A DNA stretch of 25,336 nt, taken from assembly GCA_005223375.1 (NCBI GenBank), contig RXOD01004249.1, forward strand, positions 1-25,336. The letters are read 5' to 3'. Source of the stretch: Amoebophrya sp. AT5.2. Its lineage: Eukaryota; Sar; Dinophyceae; Syndiniales; Amoebophryaceae. Positions 20,975 through 25,336 of this stretch are shown here, piece by piece. Positions within the stretch are counted from its first letter, which is position 1. Every line of letters begins with the position of its first letter. The translations under genes were made by a program, and so were the position numbers. The notes beneath the pieces are model-generated. The model saw only the letters and a program-made list of their open reading frames with translations. It did no database searches and was not told where the DNA came from.

Positions 20975-22106
20975 ATGGTGATCGTCTTGAAGAGCATGCT
21001 CAGCCATCTCGCGATGGTCAGTGCTGCGGTCTCGGCCGTTTGGTGCATAGATAGTTCCCATTTGTTACGGCAAGAGACGCAGGAGAATAGCCTGAACAAC
21101 CACGACAGCGTCGTGCCCTTGTCACAGCCGAGCCACAGCCTCGGCAATGCGACTCTGGAGGCAGCAGGCGAATCGACGGTGAGGTGGGCGCCACATGATG
21201 AGCTCGGGGGTCAGACCTATCCGATTGTGCGGGGTGGACGAGCGACGAGTAAGCAAGGACGTGGGCGGCACAGCGACCACGATCGGAAGGATCCGACTCC
21301 TTCAAGAAACCCAAACGCCACCTTGTTCACCAGTCGTGCCATAGCGAAGAACGAGCGGAGAAGGCACATGGCGGTCGTCGCGAGCCCAAGCAGTGTGCCC
21401 GCGGTACTGGTAGAGGAAAGGAACGACCTGCGGCTTTGCAATCGGGACGAGTTCGATGGCGAGCAGGGGCCAGGCGAAGATTATTCTATGGGAGGCTGGG
21501 ACTTCTCTTGGGATGTTCCGTTTTCGCACAAGGAGAGCGACGTCGCACTGTGGACGTCTACGTGCTCGTGCACGCAACAGAGCACCGGCGAGCCTGCGTA
21601 CTGGTTCGTGAAGTTCGCGGACGGAAACTTGCACCACGTGGCCAAGATCCGACTGTGGAACCGCGAGGATGGGGTCCAAGCACGTTTAAACAACGCGTGC
21701 GTGCGCTTCACGGAGAACGACACCATGCCGTTGAATAACAACACGAACTGCGAGTTGTACCTGCCCGAGATCGCGTACAATTCTTCCGGGACGGAGGTGG
21801 TGATCGATAGGTCGATCAACGGAATGATGATCATCAGTCCCTTCCCGACTTGGTTGCATATTTGCGGGATCCAGATCTACGAAGATTTGCGTACGAGCAC
21901 GAGCACGAGCATGAGCACGAGCACGCCAGCAGGGACCACAAGCACGACGTCGACGACGACCGCGCCGGAAGAGGAGGCAAACCACGTCGTCCCGATCGTC
22001 ATCGGAGGTGGTGCTCCTCCTTGCAGCCGTTGGCCTAGCGTATGCTATGCTCGGATCACCACAGCCGCAGCCCACAGACGCAGCTGATGCTGTGTTTGAA
22101 TATTAA
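20975..22106 (+). CDS. Secreted/type I membrane fucolectin-like (F5/8C) protein, frame change before TM
   Basis: ATG 20975 is the first in frame and begins a good signal peptide (MVIVLKSMLSHLAMVSAAVS). The lectin-like domain is at about residues 189-303: DVALWTSTCSC, then YWFVKFADGNLHHVAKIRLW, NREDGVQARLNNACVRF, and a closing LHICGIQIYED. This follows the F5/8 type C (fucolectin) order: W...D.G..., hydrophobic strand, NR.D......LNN..V, and a C-x-[IV]-x-[IV]-Y end. Then a Ser/Thr stalk (residues about 306-330) encoded by an ACGAGC hexamer repeat. In the same frame the stop is at 22085-22087 and no membrane helix appears. In the frame shifted by one base, 22008-22106 reads VVLLLAAVGLAYAM and a short PQPTDAAD tail ending TAA, closely matching the downstream copy. 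The protein may therefore need a frame change, be a sequencing artefact, or be a decaying gene. Sugar-binding residues were not verified. Confidence 0.6.
21891..21925 (+). repeat. ACGAGC hexamer microsatellite encoding the Ser/Thr stalk
   Basis: About five ACGAGC units, one with ATGAGC, encode TSTSTSMSTST. Hexamer expansions keep frame, but the tract is slippage-prone and lies close to where the frame change occurs. Confidence 0.85.
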
Positions 22107-22152
22107 GAAGGTAAGCGAAACCGGAACTCCAACTCCTGCCTAGGAGTTCGTC

Positions 22153-22490
22153 GGATTCTGGACCGGGATCCGGGACGGAGGTGCTGATTGATAAGCCGAT
22201 CACTGGAATGATGCTCATAAGTAATGAGCCGACGGTCGATGTCGACATTCAAACCATGACGATTTGCGGGATCGAGATCTACCTACGAGGAAGTGACTAC
22301 GGAGACGGACACGGAAGAGCATCAAGAGCAAGAGGAAAAAACAGGCATACGCAGCGGCGTTGGGTGGTGCGTAGGGGGTGTGGTGCTCACCCTTGCAGCC
22401 GTCGGTGTGGCGTTTGCGATGGGCATGATCCAATGCGGAGGTGGGGGCGGAGCACCACAGCCCACTGATGCAGCCCCCGGCGTATATTAA
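22153..22490 (+). pseudogene. Partial tandem copy of the lectin gene 3' end
   Basis: This is a diverged direct copy of 21778-22106, offset about 375 nt. It retains GTEVLIDKPITGMMLIS and ICGIEIY (compare GTEVVIDRSINGMMIIS and ICGIQIY), then a Thr/Glu stalk, then a membrane helix GGVVLTLAAVGVAFAMGMI and the tail APQPTDAAPGVY ending TAA 22488-22490. The signal peptide and most of the lectin domain are missing. The lectin part is in one frame and the stalk/helix in another; a tandem CTAC duplication at 22279-22286 accounts for this, because removing four bases gives IYEEVTTETDTE. GTAAGC at 22111, just after the first copy's stop, resembles a splice donor, so use as an alternative terminal exon cannot be excluded. 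Confidence 0.65.
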
Positions 22491-23572
22491 GGTGACGAGG
22501 TGGGCGCCGGCGCTACGGTGCCAGTGGGGCCGGGGGCTCATCTGAAACAAGCATGAGGACTTGCTTTTATACGAAAATGAATTTAACTTTTTTAGCTTCT
22601 TCTCCGTTCCCAACGCCGCAAAAAGATTCGTGTCTCATGCCTTAGCCTAGCGATGTAGCTTCAACCGATGCGGCGCGCTTTCGGTCATTCTGACAATTAA
22701 CTACTTATATATCAAAATTGAGCGAACAGTGGTGAGGGTGACCAGCTTGCCTAGTTTTCGATGGTCATGAATTGCGATGTTGAACTTGAACCGATGACAA
22801 CTACTAAATGAGTGATCGAACAAGGTAGTGCACCAAACTACCATGGTCGTGCACGTAGAGGCAATCAGCTCCCTCGACACAGAAACAGGAAGTCGCACTT
22901 GCGTCCCAGCCGCGGGATCATGCTGTGTGTATCTTGCAAGCGTCGTTGCTGTTGTTCGGCTCGTGCTGACATTGGCTTCATGATCGCGCTCGTCTCGTCC
23001 ATCGTAACGCAGCACCGCGAATGCATTTTTCACGTCGCAAGAAACAGGAAGCGAAGGTCTTCTCTTCACGGTCGTGCTGATTTTTTGCCGCGGATCCATT
23101 CTGTGAGCGTGCTTGTAGCTACAGATGCCTGGTACTAAACTGCTCGACGATTTGGATATCCTTACGACAGATCGATCGACATAGAGGTCTTCCTCCACGA
23201 CCGAAGTGCGTTCACACTCACGAGTTCTCTCGCAAAAATAATGGTATCAAATCATATTGTGCTGTTTCGTCCGCTCGCCACAACGGAAGGGGGCCGTCCC
23301 CCATGAATGGCGGTGCTCTCGTCCCGGAGCTGCTGCAGGCCGTTCTGACAAGCGGGTTGGCCGAGCCTGGATCGGCCGCGCCCGTCCCGTGAAGAGTGGG
23401 TGACGAGCTTTTCCGCGTCCTGCTTCAGGCCGCCCTCGACGACACTTTGAGCGACCGCGGATCGAGGTCTTGTTCGCGCAGCGCCTCTAATTGATTGAAG
23501 TTAAGCGAGCAAGCCCTAGCCGGCAGTGTGGCGGCAGCACATATACTCACATATACAACTGTCTCAGCTAGG
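22491..23572. other. Intergenic stretch upstream of ALG3
   Basis: About 1.1 kb. Most is unremarkable lower-GC sequence. A GC-rich island at 23283-23515 includes a GGGGG-CCGT-CCCCC hairpin (23289-23302), a short duplicated coding-like frame (see 23303-23515), and, after it, a 16-nt U6-like match at 23532-23547. A minus-strand open frame at 22701-23198 has no recognisable content. Confidence 0.5.
23303..23515 (+). other. Short duplicated coding-like frame with an in-frame TGA
   Basis: ATG 23303 opens a 29-codon frame (MNGGALVPELLQAVLTSGLA then EPGSAAPVP) ending TGA. The same frame continues for another 33 or so codons with a related segment (DELFRVLLQAALDDTLSDRG) to a TGA. The two halves align at xLLQAxL...L[AS][ED]xGS. 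It could be an upstream ORF of ALG3, a gene fragment or a chance GC-rich frame. Confidence 0.35.
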
Positions 23573-25336
23573 ATGGCCGCCCAGGGCCAGGCCCAGAGTG
23601 TGGACGTTGATGAGATGAGACGAGAACAACTGCGGGAAGACCGCAGCGCTTCTTCGAATCCGTCCCCTACAGAAAGAAACGCAGTATCGTCAACATCTCT
23701 ACGGCAGCGACGCGTCGACTCTTCGGCAACGCATCGGGCAATAAGCTCTCCTCAGACAGCAGCAGATGCGCGGCCGCTGCTTCCCAGCTGCAGTAGAACT
23801 GTTGTCGGCGCGGGCACCAAGAAGTCCCGCCAGCAGCAGCGGTGGGCACCAGACTCCTGTGTGCCGGAACAACTCCAAAGGAGGTGTTTGCTTTCCGTCG
23901 ATACGCTGATTCTCGGCGAGGTGCTCGGAAAGCGGTCGCTCAGTCTGTTGGTGCTGAAACTGTTGCTGCTGCTGCAGTTCACAATCGGGTTCTGGGTGCT
24001 CGCCCGGAAGCAGTACACCGAGATAGACTGGACCGCATACATGGAGCAGGTGGCACTAGTCAGATTCGGAGGTGGGGAGGAGGGAGTGGGTGGACCTCCG
24101 GGACCGATGAAAACTGGGGACGTTCTCGACCCGAAGATTGAAGTTGTTGAGCCCTCCAAGAACGTATTTTCAAGTTTTTTCGGGAGCAGTGCGGGGGCCG
24201 GCGTCGGGCTTGGGGAGCGTGATTACTACAAGATAGCGGGGAACACAGGGCCTCTGGTGTATCCCGCAGGACATGTGTGGTTCTACTCGCTGCTGCAAAA
24301 GCTCCTCTGTCAGCAGAGGACCGAAGAGGAAGAACGCGGCGCAGTCGATCACCAAGAACTTGGCGCAGGTCGTCCAGAAGAAGTTGGAGTTGTGCAGCCT
24401 GGAGTGATAAACCTGAGCCAGCTCCTGCTTCGAGAGTATCGGGACGATGGAGGAGCTGCCAAAATACAGATTCACTGTCCTCCGCAGCGGGCGCAGCCGG
24501 TGTGGCTGGTTCTGCTAGTGGCGAACCTGGGGCTGATGGGCTGGGTTAGCGTGAGGTACCTCAACGTCCCCGTCCTGTTTTTCCTGCCCGTTGTCTTCAG
24601 CAAGCGGCTGTACTCACTCACGGTGCTGCGTCTGTTCAACGACTTGTTGGCGATGCTTTTCGGCCACGTGGCATTGCTGTGCTTCGCCAGAATGTCTGGA
24701 GAGGGTGACCGCGACAGCGACGCCTTCCGCTACGTGCGCAACCGGGACCGCAGGAGCCCGTGGCCGCTGATCCTCGGCTGCTTTTTCTACTCCGTCGCGG
24801 TGAGCGTGAAGATGAATCTGCTGCTCATGGCTCCCGGCCTCGCGTACTATCTGTTCCTTTACCGCGTGCGAAGATCCGTTTCAAGGGAGTCGTCCGTCTA
24901 CGCGAGAGTCGGCGGCGCGGCGGTTGGCAAGCTGCTGTGGAGGCTGCGCATGCAGGAAGCGGGTCAACTGATGGGGCTGATGGCGGGCGTGCAGTGCGTG
25001 CTGGGGTGGCCGTTCCTGAGGGAAAACCCGCGGGCGTACATCCACCGGAGCTTCGACCTGGGCCGCGTCTTCTTGTACAAGTGGACGGTGAACTGGCGGT
25101 TCGTCCCTGAAGCCGTCTTCCTGTCGAAGCCGTGGGCGCTCCTGCTGTTGCTCGCCACCTTCCTCGGCTGGGGGCTGGTGCTGCGGAGAATCTACTTTCG
25201 AGAGGACGAGAGACAGGGGGTGGGGGCAGCAGCAGATAAAATTGCCAACAGCTGCTGCGGAGGCGGACCAAGCGGAACAAATGGACAAACAAGCAGGAGG
25301 ACCCCAAAAAGCTCGCCCAAAGTAGATGAGCGGCGG
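23573..25336 (+). CDS. ALG3: ALG3, Dol-P-Man:Man5GlcNAc2-PP-Dol alpha-1,3-mannosyltransferase (3' truncated by window)
   Basis: A continuous 588-codon frame from ATG 23573 to the window end. ALG3 is an ER-membrane GT58 enzyme that adds the sixth mannose to the lipid-linked N-glycan precursor on the lumenal side, using dolichyl-phosphate mannose. Family blocks in order: YTEIDWTAYMEQV (about residue 147), GNTGPLVYPAGHVWF (about 222), VFSKRLYSLTVLRLFND (about 340), FFYSVAVSVKMNLLLMAPGL (about 405), VLGWPFLRENPRAY and FDLGRVFLYKWTVNWRFVPE (about 480-510). The N-terminal 110 residues are Ser/Arg/Gln-rich and poorly conserved. The gap between TEIDW and GPLVYPAG is about 70 residues, compared with about 25 in human, because of a Gly/Pro insert. 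A hydrophilic Glu/Gly insert follows the YPAG helix. The final conserved block of the family (around FxGIxFARSLHYQF) lies beyond the window. No intron is needed within the visible part. Confidence 0.93.
   Translation, partial: MAAQGQAQSVDVDEMRREQLREDRSASSNPSPTERNAVSSTSLRQRRVDSSATHRAISSPQTAADARPLLPSCSRTVVGAGTKKSRQQQRWAPDSCVPEQLQRRCLLSVDTLILGEVLGKRSLSLLVLKLLLLLQFTIGFWVLARKQYTEIDWTAYMEQVALVRFGGGEEGVGGPPGPMKTGDVLDPKIEVVEPSKNVFSSFFGSSAGAGVGLGERDYYKIAGNTGPLVYPAGHVWFYSLLQKLLCQQRTEEEERGAVDHQELGAGRPEEVGVVQPGVINLSQLLLREYRDDGGAAKIQIHCPPQRAQPVWLVLLVANLGLMGWVSVRYLNVPVLFFLPVVFSKRLYSLTVLRLFNDLLAMLFGHVALLCFARMSGEGDRDSDAFRYVRNRDRRSPWPLILGCFFYSVAVSVKMNLLLMAPGLAYYLFLYRVRRSVSRESSVYARVGGAAVGKLLWRLRMQEAGQLMGLMAGVQCVLGWPFLRENPRAYIHRSFDLGRVFLYKWTVNWRFVPEAVFLSKPWALLLLLATFLGWGLVLRRIYFREDERQGVGAAADKIANSCCGGGPSGTNGQTSRRTPKSSPKVDERR

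Noticed and set aside
21985..22008. A 22-nt GTCGTC...GGAG intron that would fix the lectin frame
   Set aside because: Arithmetic fits (22 is 1 mod 3) and it has GT and AG ends, but it is far shorter than any other intron here and has no pyrimidine tract.
22701..23198. Minus-strand frame of 165 codons in the intergenic region
   Set aside because: No domain, no codon bias, and it would be the only gene on the minus strand.
23500..23572. A full U6 snRNA gene
   Set aside because: Only 16 nt match; the ACAGAGA segment, the 3' stem and a T-run terminator are absent.
1..25336. Dinoflagellate spliced-leader gene, tRNA, rRNA, CRISPR array or transposase
   Set aside because: I looked for the spliced-leader core, T-loop-like GTTCGA contexts with paired arms, regular spaced repeats and transposase-like frames, and found none that hold up.

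Overview
The window is nuclear DNA of a eukaryote. Nine protein-coding loci were found, all on the + strand, with low-complexity-rich proteins, strong G/C bias at third codon positions, and short spliceosomal-type introns that break otherwise continuous reading frames. Unbroken co-orientation, GC-rich coding sequence, short intergenic gaps (about 0.4-1.2 kb) and compact introns fit a dinoflagellate-type alveolate. A compact-genome parasitic lineage such as Amoebophrya/Syndiniales is my best guess, but this is inference; no spliced-leader gene or other diagnostic marker is present.

Layout, left to right: (1) 313-1221, an unrecognised low-complexity/charged protein. (2) 1608-3412, a membrane-anchored TPR-like protein in two exons. 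(3) 3965-10467, a giant 2116-residue protein in two exons, with a Lys/Gly-rich head, a run of PWE/PWD repeats, a small Cys/His cluster, one clear and one degenerate PDZ-like segment, Pro-Gly repeats and coiled coils. (4) 10897-12540, a polytopic membrane protein resembling the TMEM164 acyltransferase family, two exons. (5) 13300-14412, a NOL12/Rrp17-type nucleolar protein. (6) 15001-15589, a FAM136A (DUF842) mitochondrial protein with four CX3C motifs, two exons. (7) 16263-19746, a large Ser/Pro-rich protein with recurrent RPxS motifs, two exons. (8) 20975-22106, a predicted secreted, membrane-anchored fucolectin-like (F5/8C) protein, followed at 22153-22490 by a partial tandem copy of its 3' end; both copies carry the same net frame change before the transmembrane segment. 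(9) 23573 to the window end, ALG3, the ER mannosyltransferase of N-glycan assembly, one continuous frame that runs off the edge.

The genes do not form a pathway: this is a co-oriented stretch of housekeeping genes (ribosome biogenesis, mitochondrial function, lipid remodelling, N-glycosylation) interspersed with lineage-specific proteins. The most unusual parts are the duplicated and frame-shifted lectin tail, the intron ends (three of five begin GTACTY, with a shared internal motif in three), a perfect 12-bp hairpin inside a coding exon, a small GC-rich duplicated coding-like fragment with an in-frame TGA at 23303-23515, and the repeat/PDZ giant. No mobile-element ORF, CRISPR array, rRNA or tRNA gene was recognised.
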